Source: an uncultured Actinomycetes bacterium
GTDB taxonomy: Bacteria; Actinomycetota; Actinomycetes; Nanopelagicales; Nanopelagicaceae
Length of the DNA: 5,911 nucleotides
Assembly: GCA_903922745.1 (NCBI GenBank)
Contig: CAIXVA010000177.1
Span: forward strand, 1-5,911
Direction of reading: 5' to 3'
The position numbers and the translations under genes were made by a program. A model generated the notes under the pieces. It saw nothing but the letters and a program-made list of their open reading frames with translations, ran no database searches and had not been told where the DNA came from. Shown here piece after piece: positions 1 through 5,911 of the stretch (position 1 is the first letter of the stretch; the number at the start of each line of letters is the position of its first letter).

Positions 1-96
1 CTCCATATGCGCATGCGCATCAACTGTTGGAACCGGTAGGGATTCTGGCAAGGGCGCGCGAGGTCTATCGATATCGCGATTGTGGCGATCAGCCAT
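1..96 (-). CDS. tatD: TatD-family metal-dependent hydrolase (DNase), N-terminal 32 residues only
   Basis: Only the start of this gene is in the window; it runs off the left edge. Translation from an ATG at 96 gives 32 codons with no stop. The visible end reads LPVPTVDAHAHME, the usual opening of TatD proteins. His28 and His30 form the HxH pair that binds one of the two catalytic metals at the end of the first beta strand. TatD enzymes are cytoplasmic metal-dependent nucleases of the amidohydrolase superfamily. The first 20 residues are Arg/Pro-rich and not conserved, so the true start could lie slightly inside. The gene begins 6 nt after the metG stop in the same direction, and metG-tatD is a familiar actinobacterial gene order. 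No Shine-Dalgarno sequence is visible, so translation is probably coupled to metG. Other amidohydrolases also carry HxH, but context favours TatD. Confidence 0.75.
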   Translation of the reverse strand, partial: MADRHNRDIDRPRAPLPESLPVPTVDAHAHME

Positions 97-102
97 TGGT
101 GT

Positions 103-1668
103 TTAGGCAGGAGTTTCTAGACGTGGGAACAAAACTGGAGTTTTGGTAACAGTTGCACCTGCTGGTAATTGTCCCCATGTGGCAACATCTGAAATCTTTT
201 GTGCAGACAAATCTCCAAGTGCTGCTTGAGCGCCAAGGCTCTGCCACAAGATTTCACAGGTCTGCGGCATCACAGGGTGCAACAGAACCGCAAGTGCGCG
301 CAAAGATTCAGCGGTGTTATACAAAATCTCTTCTAGCTGTGCCTGATTGGCAGGATCTTTAGCAAGAATCCATGGCTCTTTGATAGTTACATAACCATTA
401 ACTTGCTTACAGAAATCCATGATCGCCAAAATTCCGCCTTGGAAATCAAGAGCGCACATCGCAGCATCAGCTTTTGTAACTGCATCAGCTAAGGCAGCTT
501 CAAGTCCGGCGTCATGACTAACAGCTGGAAGTACACCAGCACAGTACTTTTCAACCATTGCTGCGCTTCGAGAAGCCAAGTTTCCAAAGTCATTTGCAAG
601 CTCAGATGTGTAGCGGGCGCTCATATCTTCCCAAGAGAAAGATCCGTCAGTACCAAATGGGATAGCGCGCAAGAAGTAATAACGGAAAGCATCAATTCCA
701 AAGTGATCTGTAATGTCCTTAGGAGCAATTCCGGTGAGCTTGCTCTTGCTCATCTTTTCGCCGCCGACTAATAACCAGCCATGAGCAAAAACTTTCTTTG
801 GCACATCAAGTCCTGCAGCCATCAACATCGCTGGCCAGATAACTGCGTGGAAACGCAAAATATCTTTACCAACTAGATGCACATCTGCTGGCCACGTTTG
901 GGCAAACTTCTTGCCACCTTCTGAATCAGGTGCATCTGTCAATCCAACCGCTGTTGCATAGTTAAGCAACGCGTCAAACCAAACATAGACAACTTGATCT
1001 GTATCCCACGGAACCGGAATACCCCAGTCAAATGTGGAACGAGAGATAGAAAGATCTGAAACTCCACCTTCAAGGAATGAAACGACCTCGTTACGTGCAC
1101 TTTCTGGTTGGCACGCATCAGGATTGTTTTTGTAATGAGCAAGTAATGGTTCAACGAAGGCAGACAACTTGAAGAACCAGTTGTTCTCATTTACTAACTC
1201 AATTGGCTTGCTGTGAATCGGACAGCACTTGGCGCCATCAATGTCGATTAAATCTCCAGGAAGTTTGAACTCTTCGCAGCCAACACAATATGGGCCTTCG
1301 TACTTGCCAGCATAAATATGGCCAGCATCTTTTAGCGATTGCAAAAACTTTTGAACCCGCTCGGTATGGCGCTTTTCAGTGGTGCGAATAAAGTCATCAT
1401 TAGCAATATTGAGGTGTTCCCAATTTGGCTTCCACGCTTCTTGAACTAACTTATCGACCCATGCTTGGGGAGCAACATTGTTGTGTTCTGCGGTACGCAT
1501 AACTTTCTGACCGTGCTCATCTGTACCGGTTAAGAACCAGACTGATTCACCTTTTTGGCGGTGCCAACGGGTTAGAACATCGCCGGCAACGGTTGTGTAG
1601 GCATGCCCGATATGAGGGGCATCGTTGACGTAATAAATCGGCGTCGTTAGGTAGAAAGACTTAGTCAC
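103..1668 (-). CDS. metG: Methionyl-tRNA synthetase (MetRS)
   Basis: This cytoplasmic class I aminoacyl-tRNA synthetase charges tRNA-Met with methionine using ATP. The protein is 521 residues and appears complete. The Rossmann fold starts at once, with the HIGH signature at residues 19-22. The second ATP-binding signature, KMSKS, is at 305-309. A zinc knuckle is formed by Cys128, Cys131, Cys149 and His152 (CxxC, then CPIH). The segment VYVWFDALLNY (227-237) is typical of the methionine pocket. The helical anticodon-binding domain follows, with N424 and W433 in its recognition helix and LHPVMP at 463-468. There is no C-terminal EMAP/Trbp111 domain, as is usual for the ~510-520-residue actinobacterial form. 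The start is GTG, overlapping the rsmI stop by 4 nt (GTGA), and no clear Shine-Dalgarno precedes it, so translational coupling to rsmI is likely. All key residues are intact. Confidence 0.98.
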   Translation of the reverse strand: MTKSFYLTTPIYYVNDAPHIGHAYTTVAGDVLTRWHRQKGESVWFLTGTDEHGQKVMRTAEHNNVAPQAWVDKLVQEAWKPNWEHLNIANDDFIRTTEKRHTERVQKFLQSLKDAGHIYAGKYEGPYCVGCEEFKLPGDLIDIDGAKCCPIHSKPIELVNENNWFFKLSAFVEPLLAHYKNNPDACQPESARNEVVSFLEGGVSDLSISRSTFDWGIPVPWDTDQVVYVWFDALLNYATAVGLTDAPDSEGGKKFAQTWPADVHLVGKDILRFHAVIWPAMLMAAGLDVPKKVFAHGWLLVGGEKMSKSKLTGIAPKDITDHFGIDAFRYYFLRAIPFGTDGSFSWEDMSARYTSELANDFGNLASRSAAMVEKYCAGVLPAVSHDAGLEAALADAVTKADAAMCALDFQGGILAIMDFCKQVNGYVTIKEPWILAKDPANQAQLEEILYNTAESLRALAVLLHPVMPQTCEILWQSLGAQAALGDLSAQKISDVATWGQLPAGATVTKTPVLFPRLETPA

Positions 1669-2507
1669 TGGCTCATCTTATTGGCATCGACGACTGCGGC
1701 ATAAACAAGACGCTTTGCGATGCCAAACTCTTCGGCAACGGTTGCAATAGCAGATTTTCGATCCATTCCGGCAGCCTCAAATTCACGAACCCGACCAACC
1801 ATGTCAGCAGCTGTCAAAGATGCGGAATCCGTGACAGCGCCAGCAACCACAAGAGAAATCTCACCAAGAACTTCATTAGCTGTTGCCCATGCCGAAAGTT
1901 CGCCCAGGGTTCCGCGAATAGTTTCTTCATATCGCTTTGTCATCTCGCGACAAATCGCTCCAAGACGATCTACTCCAAAAACATTTACTGCATCGACAAG
2001 TGATTCAGCTAATCGATGAGGGGCTTCAAAGAAAACCATGGTGCGCTCTTCAAATCTAAGTTTTTCAAATGTAGCTAATCGCGCACCAGCTGTTCGTGGT
2101 GGAAATCCTTCAAATGAAAAGCGATCCGTCGGTAGACCAGACAAAGCAACTGACATTGTGACCGCACTTGGCCCCGGAATAACTGAAACTTCAATACCTT
2201 GTGCGATGGCATCTCGCATCAATCGAAAACCTGGATCGCTGATTGTTGGCATTCCTGCATCAGAAACAACCAACACTGTTGCGCCACTTTTTAGTTCTGC
2301 AATTAATTCTCGGGTTCGATCTTCTTCATTACCTTCAAAGAAAGACAGAACGCGTGCGGTAAAGGTGACCTGAATATCTGCGCACAAACGATGAAAGCGG
2401 CGTGAGTCTTCTGCAGCGATTATTGAAGCGTTTTCAATTGCGCTTTTTAATCGAGGGCTGGCATCCCCAGGATTTCCCAATGGGGTAGCTGCCAAGATGA
2501 GCGTCAT
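1665..2507 (-). CDS. rsmI: 16S rRNA (cytidine-1402 2'-O)-methyltransferase RsmI
   Basis: RsmI uses S-adenosylmethionine to methylate the ribose of C1402 in the decoding centre of 16S rRNA. The protein is 280 residues, close to the family norm of about 285. It shows the tetrapyrrole-methylase fold motifs in order: ATPLGNPGDAS (7-17), AEDSRR (32-37, where most members have AEDTR), VSDAGMPTISDPG (81-93), PGPSAV (111-116), SGLPTDRFSFEGFPPR (123-138), FFEAPHRL (159-166) and REMTKRYEE (187-195). The C-terminal 50 residues form a small helical extension. The ATG start is supported by a Shine-Dalgarno sequence 7 nt upstream. It is the first gene of the rsmI-metG-tatD run and is divergent from the mannosyltransferase gene. 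The same pairing occurs in mycobacteria, beside Rv1002c. The AEDT to AEDS change is conservative. Confidence 0.96.
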   Translation of the reverse strand: MTLILAATPLGNPGDASPRLKSAIENASIIAAEDSRRFHRLCADIQVTFTARVLSFFEGNEEDRTRELIAELKSGATVLVVSDAGMPTISDPGFRLMRDAIAQGIEVSVIPGPSAVTMSVALSGLPTDRFSFEGFPPRTAGARLATFEKLRFEERTMVFFEAPHRLAESLVDAVNVFGVDRLGAICREMTKRYEETIRGTLGELSAWATANEVLGEISLVVAGAVTDSASLTAADMVGRVREFEAAGMDRKSAIATVAEEFGIAKRLVYAAVVDANKMSQ

Positions 2508-2514
2508 GGGCTAA

Positions 2515-2521
2515 TCCTCTC
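2515..2521 (-). promoter_or_regulatory. Ribosome binding site of rsmI
   Basis: On the minus strand GAGAGGA is followed by 7 nt and then the ATG of rsmI. It is the only well-formed Shine-Dalgarno sequence I find in front of a gene start in the window. It fixes the rsmI start and implies that the rsmI mRNA has a leader, so its transcription start must lie to the right, probably beneath the start of the divergent mannosyltransferase gene. I see no convincing -10 box for it. Confidence 0.55.
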
Positions 2522-2543
2522 AGTATTTGTGAGTAAACGCCCA

Positions 2544-2549
2544 TACTCT
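2544..2549 (+). promoter_or_regulatory. Candidate -10 box for leaderless transcription of the mannosyltransferase gene
   Basis: TACTCT fits the actinobacterial -10 pattern TANNNT. Six bases separate it from the ATG at 2556. If the hexamer occupies -12 to -7, the +1 base is exactly the A of that ATG, the geometry of a leaderless transcript. No Shine-Dalgarno sequence precedes either the ATG or the upstream GTG at 2529. No strong -35 element is visible, which is common for this class. The match is to a loose pattern, so chance cannot be excluded. Confidence 0.45.
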
Positions 2550-2555
2550 TGTCCC

Positions 2556-3827
2556 ATGGCCGCCATTGCTCCAATTCTGATTGCACTTGCATCATTTGTG
2601 CTGCGGCTTATCAATCTCGGAATACCTAAGGGCTTTGTTTTTGATGAGGTCTATTACGTTGATGGAGCACGTAACCTTTTGAAATATGGAGTCGAAGTGG
2701 ATGGCTCAAATCCAGAATTCATTGTTCATCCCCCTGTAGGTAAATGGCTCATTGCAAGCGGAATCAAGTTGTTTGGAGACAATGAATTTGGATGGCGCTT
2801 TGCGTCGGCGGTTTTTGGAACTCTCTTAATTCTTCTCTTTGCTCGCTTAGTACATGTTCTCTTTTACTCTCCATTACTAACTGCACTAGGTGCAGCGTTA
2901 ATGGGACTAGACGGATTACTGCTAGTTCATTCACGGACGGCGCTATTGGATTTATTCTTAACTTTTTTCACTGTATTAGGTGTTCTCTTATGGCATCGCA
3001 ATAGGCATATATGGGCGGGTATTGCATTTGGATTAGCAATTGGATGCAAATGGAGTGCCGTCTATTTCATTGCCGTAATTGGACTGATTGCGATCTACCG
3101 AATATTAGTAACAGATGACATTAGAAAATCTCTAAAACCAATGGCAGCCAAGTTTGCTCAATACGGATTATTGCCGGTATTTGTCTACACACTTACGTGG
3201 ACCGGTTGGTTTGTTTCTGATCGCGGCTGGAGTCGTCAATGGTCTAACAATCCACTTGTCTCATGGCTTCACTATCACTCAGAAATGCTTAACTTTCATA
3301 CCGGATTAACTGAGAAGCATCCTTATCAAGCAAATCCCTGGAGCTGGCTAGTTATGGGCAGACCAACATCATTTTTTTATGCAACGCCAAAGAACTGTGA
3401 TGCCAAAGATTGTGCTCAAGAAGTTCTGGCTTTAGGTACTCCCATTTTATGGTGGATAGGAACTATCGCGATAATCGTTGTTATTGGATTTTGGATTAAG
3501 TCATTAATTGAGCATCGTCATGACTCTGCCGCAAGCATCGTTGTACTTGGTATTGCAGCTGGCTACCTGCCCTGGTTTGCGATGCAACAGCGCACCGTTT
3601 TTTCTTTCTACGCAATTATTATTGAGCCGTTTTTAATCTTGGCAATTGTGTATTGCGCAAAACTATTACTGGATAGTGGTTTGAAGCCAGCTATTTCGCA
3701 ATCGATTGTAGGCGGAGCATTCGCTCTGATTGTGCTCTGTTTTCTCTTCTTCTTACCGCTTTATACCGCGCAGGTAATGACATACGAAGATTGGCACCTT
3801 CGCATGTGGTTTGAATCCTGGATTTAA
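2556..3827 (+). CDS. Protein O-mannosyltransferase (PMT family, GT39), multi-pass membrane protein
   Basis: This enzyme transfers mannose from polyprenyl-phosphate mannose to Ser/Thr of proteins crossing the membrane. It matches the actinobacterial Pmt family (M. tuberculosis Rv1002c type). From the ATG at 2556 it has 423 residues. The first helix (about 3-22) is followed by FVFDEVYYVDGA, with the Asp30-Glu31 pair expected to be catalytic in the first outer loop. Further family motifs are HPPVGKW (58-64), SRTALLDLFLTFF (126-138), NPWSWLVMGRPT (260-271), a Cys pair with EVLALGTPILWW (281-300) and RTVFSFYAI (346-354). About ten hydrophobic segments are visible, and the protein ends in the usual MWFESWI. 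It is shorter than mycobacterial homologues (~520). An in-frame GTG at 2529 would add nine residues; I prefer the ATG because of the -10 box. The DNA looks more AT-rich than its neighbours, largely explained by hydrophobic codons. It stands alone, divergent from rsmI. Confidence 0.93.
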   Translation: MAAIAPILIALASFVLRLINLGIPKGFVFDEVYYVDGARNLLKYGVEVDGSNPEFIVHPPVGKWLIASGIKLFGDNEFGWRFASAVFGTLLILLFARLVHVLFYSPLLTALGAALMGLDGLLLVHSRTALLDLFLTFFTVLGVLLWHRNRHIWAGIAFGLAIGCKWSAVYFIAVIGLIAIYRILVTDDIRKSLKPMAAKFAQYGLLPVFVYTLTWTGWFVSDRGWSRQWSNNPLVSWLHYHSEMLNFHTGLTEKHPYQANPWSWLVMGRPTSFFYATPKNCDAKDCAQEVLALGTPILWWIGTIAIIVVIGFWIKSLIEHRHDSAASIVVLGIAAGYLPWFAMQQRTVFSFYAIIIEPFLILAIVYCAKLLLDSGLKPAISQSIVGGAFALIVLCFLFFLPLYTAQVMTYEDWHLRMWFESWI

Positions 3828-4604
3828 TTACTCGTTAGCTGCGCGAGCTTGATTTAAACGATCGACAGCTTCATCGGCGAGCTGTTGATCAAAGATCTGA
3901 TCACGAGATGGTGAGGCAGCAGCAAGTGCTTCGCGCTCAAGACGTTCTTGTTCTTCACTCCATTGACCAGGTGTAGTCAGGTCAATAACACGTTTTGCTG
4001 TAACGGCCTTTGGCGCATTCACATATGTTGGAACAGGAACTTCCGTTGGTTCCCATGCATTTCGTTCTGCAGCAGAACCCTTTGGCAGGATGACAACACC
4101 TTTAAGTTCGCGCTCTGACAACGGAATCCAATGTTCTGTACTTGGTTTTGGATGAACAACTTCAGCCAAGTTTGTGGCAGAAACACCAGAACTACGGCGA
4201 TGCAATTGCGTAACGCGACGCTTGTGCAGTTGATCAGCAATGACATGTCGTCGAACATTTGCAATGTAAATCAACATTCCAGATGCTGGAACAGCTGCGT
4301 AAATAAATGGCATCGTATTCATAATTCCACCTACAAATGTTGTGATGAGTGAAAAAGCGATTATTAAAAAGAAGATTCTGCGACGCAAAAGTGTTTGGCG
4401 AATCTTTGCTTCACGATCGAGATCAATGTGAATAGCTCCACTAGTTGTTGAAGTTTGCGGAGATTGATTTGCGACTACACGTAGAGCGCTCTTGAATCGT
4501 TCAACTGACTTTCCAGAAAATTCATTACGGTCATGGATCCAACGGGGTGCGAAATAAGCGACCCACATACCGATGATCGCAATATAGATAAGTCCCGAAG
4601 TCAT
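3828..4604 (-). CDS. sepX: Divisome membrane protein of the SepX/GlpR family
   Basis: This protein of 258 residues would usually be called hypothetical, but it resembles actinobacterial SepX (Streptomyces) / GlpR (Corynebacterium, the membrane receptor of Glp). Helix 1 opens directly at the N terminus (SGLIYIAIIGMWVAYFAPRW, 3-22), the family's most recognisable stretch. It is followed by a basic segment with RFKSALRVV (36-44) and a linker. A helical pair spans about 76-95 and 99-116. After it come a very basic region (117-137) and a long cytoplasmic tail. The tail carries AWEPTEVPVPTYVNAPKA (183-200), then VIDLTTPGQW and an acidic, probably helical end (215-258). The gene lies downstream of glp and rimJ in the same direction, the known arrangement. 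In other actinobacteria the family acts at the septum with Glp and FtsZ-associated proteins; that role here is inferred from homology. The ATG start lacks a Shine-Dalgarno sequence. The stop codon touches that of the convergent neighbour. Confidence 0.82.
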   Translation of the reverse strand: MTSGLIYIAIIGMWVAYFAPRWIHDRNEFSGKSVERFKSALRVVANQSPQTSTTSGAIHIDLDREAKIRQTLLRRRIFFLIIAFSLITTFVGGIMNTMPFIYAAVPASGMLIYIANVRRHVIADQLHKRRVTQLHRRSSGVSATNLAEVVHPKPSTEHWIPLSERELKGVVILPKGSAAERNAWEPTEVPVPTYVNAPKAVTAKRVIDLTTPGQWSEEQERLEREALAAASPSRDQIFDQQLADEAVDRLNQARAANE

Positions 4605-4612
4605 GATGGATA

Positions 4613-4618
4613 AATCTA
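4613..4618 (-). promoter_or_regulatory. Possible -10 box in the rimJ-sepX gap
   Basis: On the minus strand TAGATT fits TANNNT and ends 8 nt before the sepX ATG. It could give a leaderless or 1-2 nt leader transcript. The 48-nt gap on the coding strand has no Shine-Dalgarno sequence; the purine-rich GGAAGGGG there is on the opposite strand. This suggests that sepX may have its own promoter in addition to read-through from glp-rimJ. The evidence is one loose hexamer in an AT-rich gap. Confidence 0.3.
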
Positions 4619-4652
4619 AAGGAAGGGGTGATGCTTTTATGGGATTTAAGCG

Positions 4653-5222
4653 CTACTTAACCGCAGAATTTTCCTTAACAAAACAGATGTGATCTCGCCA
4701 TTGGCCATCAATATGCAGATATCGAGGACGATCGCCTTCGAAAACATAGCCGGCTTTTTCAGCTACCCGTCGGCTTGAGGCATTTTCTGGTCTCAAATTA
4801 ATCTCAACGCGATGCAGTTTCAGAACCTCAAAGGCGTACTGCGTAAGCATTTCAACAGCGGCGGTTGTATAGCCGCGGTTGGCAAAATTGCGATCGATCC
4901 AATATCCAATATGTCCCCCACGCATCGCACCATAAATAACACCGCCAAGAGATATTTGGCCAATTAAGTTCTTGCCATGCCAGATTGCAAAGGAAAATGA
5001 GCGACCATTGCGCGCTTCATGGTTGAGAATCTTTACCATTTCATAATAGGAAGGCAGCTCTTTATAGCTCTCTTCATTTATCGCAGGGATTGTGGCTTCC
5101 CACGGAGACAGCCACTCACGATTTTCAGCACGCACTTGATTCCACAGTGTGCGATCTCGAAAGCGCAATGGACGTAAATAGATCTGCTCGTTCTCTAAAA
5201 GTACAGGCCAGCTAGTGCTCAT
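4653..5222 (-). CDS. rimJ: RimJ-type GNAT N-acetyltransferase
   Basis: This is a cytoplasmic acetyl-CoA-dependent acetyltransferase of the GNAT superfamily. E. coli RimJ acetylates the N-terminal alanine of ribosomal protein S5; the substrate here is unproven. From the ATG at 5222 the protein has 189 residues. It shows LRPLRFRDRTLWN near the N terminus, WLSPWEAT (37-44) and the acetyl-CoA loop GYWIDRNFANRGYTTAAV. These are followed by LHRVEINLRPENASSRRVAEKAGY and the RimJ-typical RPRYLHIDGQWRDH near the end. An in-frame TTG at 5246 would add eight residues and overlap glp by 20 nt. Neither start has a Shine-Dalgarno sequence. I prefer the ATG, which lies 4 nt after the glp stop and so suits translational coupling. 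Its place between glp and sepX is conserved in actinobacteria, so a link to the division genes is possible but not shown. Confidence 0.93.
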   Translation of the reverse strand: MSTSWPVLLENEQIYLRPLRFRDRTLWNQVRAENREWLSPWEATIPAINEESYKELPSYYEMVKILNHEARNGRSFSFAIWHGKNLIGQISLGGVIYGAMRGGHIGYWIDRNFANRGYTTAAVEMLTQYAFEVLKLHRVEINLRPENASSRRVAEKAGYVFEGDRPRYLHIDGQWRDHICFVKENSAVK

Positions 5223-5226
5223 GAGA

Positions 5227-5911
5227 CTAGATATATCGGCGCTCAAGAACTACGACAGTGACTTGATCTCCCGTTTTTAGCGATGTATCTGATTCAGCTA
5301 CCGCAATAAAAGCATTTGCATCAGACAAAGTAGATTGCTCGTCTTGATCGGCGAGTGGAGTAACAGATTTTCCATCATCAGCCAAGATCGCTCGAATATA
5401 TGAACGCATTCCCGCAGTTGAGCCAATTGGCTTTTCAAGAGCAGCCTTAACAGAAGGGCGGTGAATTGTTGAGGCTCCCAACATTGTGCGAATCATTGGT
5501 CGAACAAAAAGTTCGAATGAAATGTATGCAGCGATTGGATCCCCAGGAAGAGTTACTACTGGGGTGGCATCTGGGCCAATTGTTCCAAAGTTATGGCGGC
5601 CACTTGCTTCGATAGCCATATCTACGGTGGTGATAGCACCAAGGCCCGAAAGTGTGCGAGTGATTAAATCAAATGAATCATCGTTGCGTTCTCCGCTTAT
5701 GATTATTAAATCAGCGCGCACCAATTGATCCTCAATTACCTTCTGTAGTTGCGCCTCATCATCTGGAATTGAGTGAACTCGATAAGCGACTGCCCCAACT
5801 TCACGAACAGCCGTTGTCAGAAGCCAAGAATTAGTTTCGTACTCGTCACTTGGATTGTTTAAAGGTTGGCCTGGTTCAACTAAATCAGGGCCAGCTGAAA
5901 GAACTACAACA
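5227..5911 (-). CDS. glp: Gephyrin/MoeA-like protein Glp, C-terminal 227 residues
   Basis: The gene enters from the right edge; the N-terminal part (about 180 residues by family length) is missing. The frame stays open from 5911 to the TAG at 5227, so a TTG at 5724 is internal and not a start. Visible residues about 1-145 are the MogA-like molybdopterin-binding domain (PF00994 fold), with YETNSWLLTTAVREVGA, DQLVRADLIIISG and SFELFVRP. Residues about 150-227 are the MoeA C-terminal beta domain, with ANAFIAVAE and GDQVTVVVL. Several hallmark motifs are altered: SAGPDL where the family has STGxEL, SGERNDDSFD for SGGVSxGxxD, a region with no PGxPQGFG, and PGDPIA for PGNPVS. MoeA inserts molybdate into molybdopterin; actinobacterial Glp is a MoeA-like divisome protein that binds the SepX/GlpR receptor. 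The downstream rimJ and sepX genes and the eroded motifs favour Glp over a working MoeA. Confidence 0.88.
   Translation of the reverse strand, partial: VVVLSAGPDLVEPGQPLNNPSDEYETNSWLLTTAVREVGAVAYRVHSIPDDEAQLQKVIEDQLVRADLIIISGERNDDSFDLITRTLSGLGAITTVDMAIEASGRHNFGTIGPDATPVVTLPGDPIAAYISFELFVRPMIRTMLGASTIHRPSVKAALEKPIGSTAGMRSYIRAILADDGKSVTPLADQDEQSTLSDANAFIAVAESDTSLKTGDQVTVVVLERRYI

Noticed and set aside
7..20. Perfect 14-bp palindrome ATGCGCATGCGCAT at the left edge
   Set aside because: It is produced by the alternating Ala-His codons (GCG CAT GCG CAT) of the TatD metal-binding motif, so coding explains it and no site is needed.
66..80. Overlapping short palindromes (CGATATCG, TCGCGA)
   Set aside because: They lie in the Arg/Asp-rich N terminus of the TatD gene; short palindromes are expected there by chance and no regulator site is recognisable.
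1720..2373. Long open frames on the plus strand opposite rsmI
   Set aside because: They are antisense shadows of a well-supported gene; their translations are Ser/Thr/Arg-rich without family motifs.
3863..3887. Inverted repeat (CGACAGCT / AGCTGTTG, 9-nt loop) just inside the sepX 3' end, considered as a terminator
   Set aside because: It lies within coding sequence, includes a G-U pair, and has no T-run after it on the plus strand and only a weak one on the minus strand.
3886..3903. TGATCA repeated around AGATCT, giving clustered GATC sites
   Set aside because: It encodes sepX residues near QIFDQQ; two short palindromes 12 bp apart are not enough to claim a methylation or protein-binding site.
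4131..4352. Open frame of 73 codons on the plus strand opposite sepX
   Set aside because: It is antisense to a gene with family-level similarity, rich in Cys/Asn/Trp, and has no start signal.
4646..4660. TTAAG / CTTAA inverted repeat over the rimJ stop codon
   Set aside because: Arms are 5 bp and AT-rich with no following T-run, too weak for a terminator.
4619..4690. Plus-strand GGAAGGGG followed by ATG codons, suggesting a tiny plus-strand gene in the rimJ-sepX gap
   Set aside because: The frames end after 9 and 17 codons, run antisense into rimJ, and show no recognisable peptide.
5227..5724. A 165-residue MoeA fragment starting at the TTG at 5724
   Set aside because: The frame continues open to the window edge with clear MoeA sequence, so the TTG codes for an internal leucine of a longer protein.

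Overview
The window is compact bacterial chromosome with no sign of a mobile or accessory element. Gene content and order point to an actinobacterium. The order tatD, metG, rsmI and a divergent protein O-mannosyltransferase, followed by sepX/glpR, rimJ and a MoeA-like glp gene, matches the order I know from Mycobacterium, Corynebacterium and Streptomyces. The DNA is only moderately GC-rich by eye (mid-40s percent, not counted). Genes overlap or abut almost everywhere, and the mannosyltransferase is shorter than mycobacterial versions. Together this suggests a streamlined, lower-GC actinobacterium, for example a freshwater acI-type (Nanopelagicales) lineage. That taxonomic placement is inference.

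Left block (1-2507, all on the minus strand, reading right to left): rsmI (16S rRNA C1402 ribose methyltransferase), then metG (methionyl-tRNA synthetase) overlapping it by 4 nt in a GTGA junction, then the first 32 codons of a TatD-family hydrolase 6 nt downstream of metG and cut by the window edge. This is a translation and housekeeping operon. A Shine-Dalgarno sequence is visible only in front of rsmI; the other two genes look translationally coupled.

Middle (2556-3827, plus strand): one divergently transcribed multi-pass membrane gene for a PMT-family protein O-mannosyltransferase. A TACTCT -10 box lies so that transcription would start at the A of an ATG at 2556, so this gene is probably leaderless and slightly shorter than the longest open frame.

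Right block (3828-5911, minus strand, reading right to left): the C-terminal 227 residues of a MoeA/gephyrin-like protein (Glp), then a RimJ-type N-acetyltransferase, then a three-helix membrane protein of the SepX/GlpR divisome family. In other actinobacteria Glp and SepX/GlpR work at the division septum. The Glp copy here has lost several hallmark MoeA sequence motifs, which fits a structural rather than a molybdenum-cofactor role. The sepX and mannosyltransferase genes converge with their TAA stop codons directly touching.

There is no tRNA, rRNA, CRISPR array, insertion sequence or convincing intrinsic terminator, and no gene-free stretch longer than about 50 bases. The most interesting signals are the degenerate Glp motifs, the probable leaderless starts, and the zero-length convergent junction.
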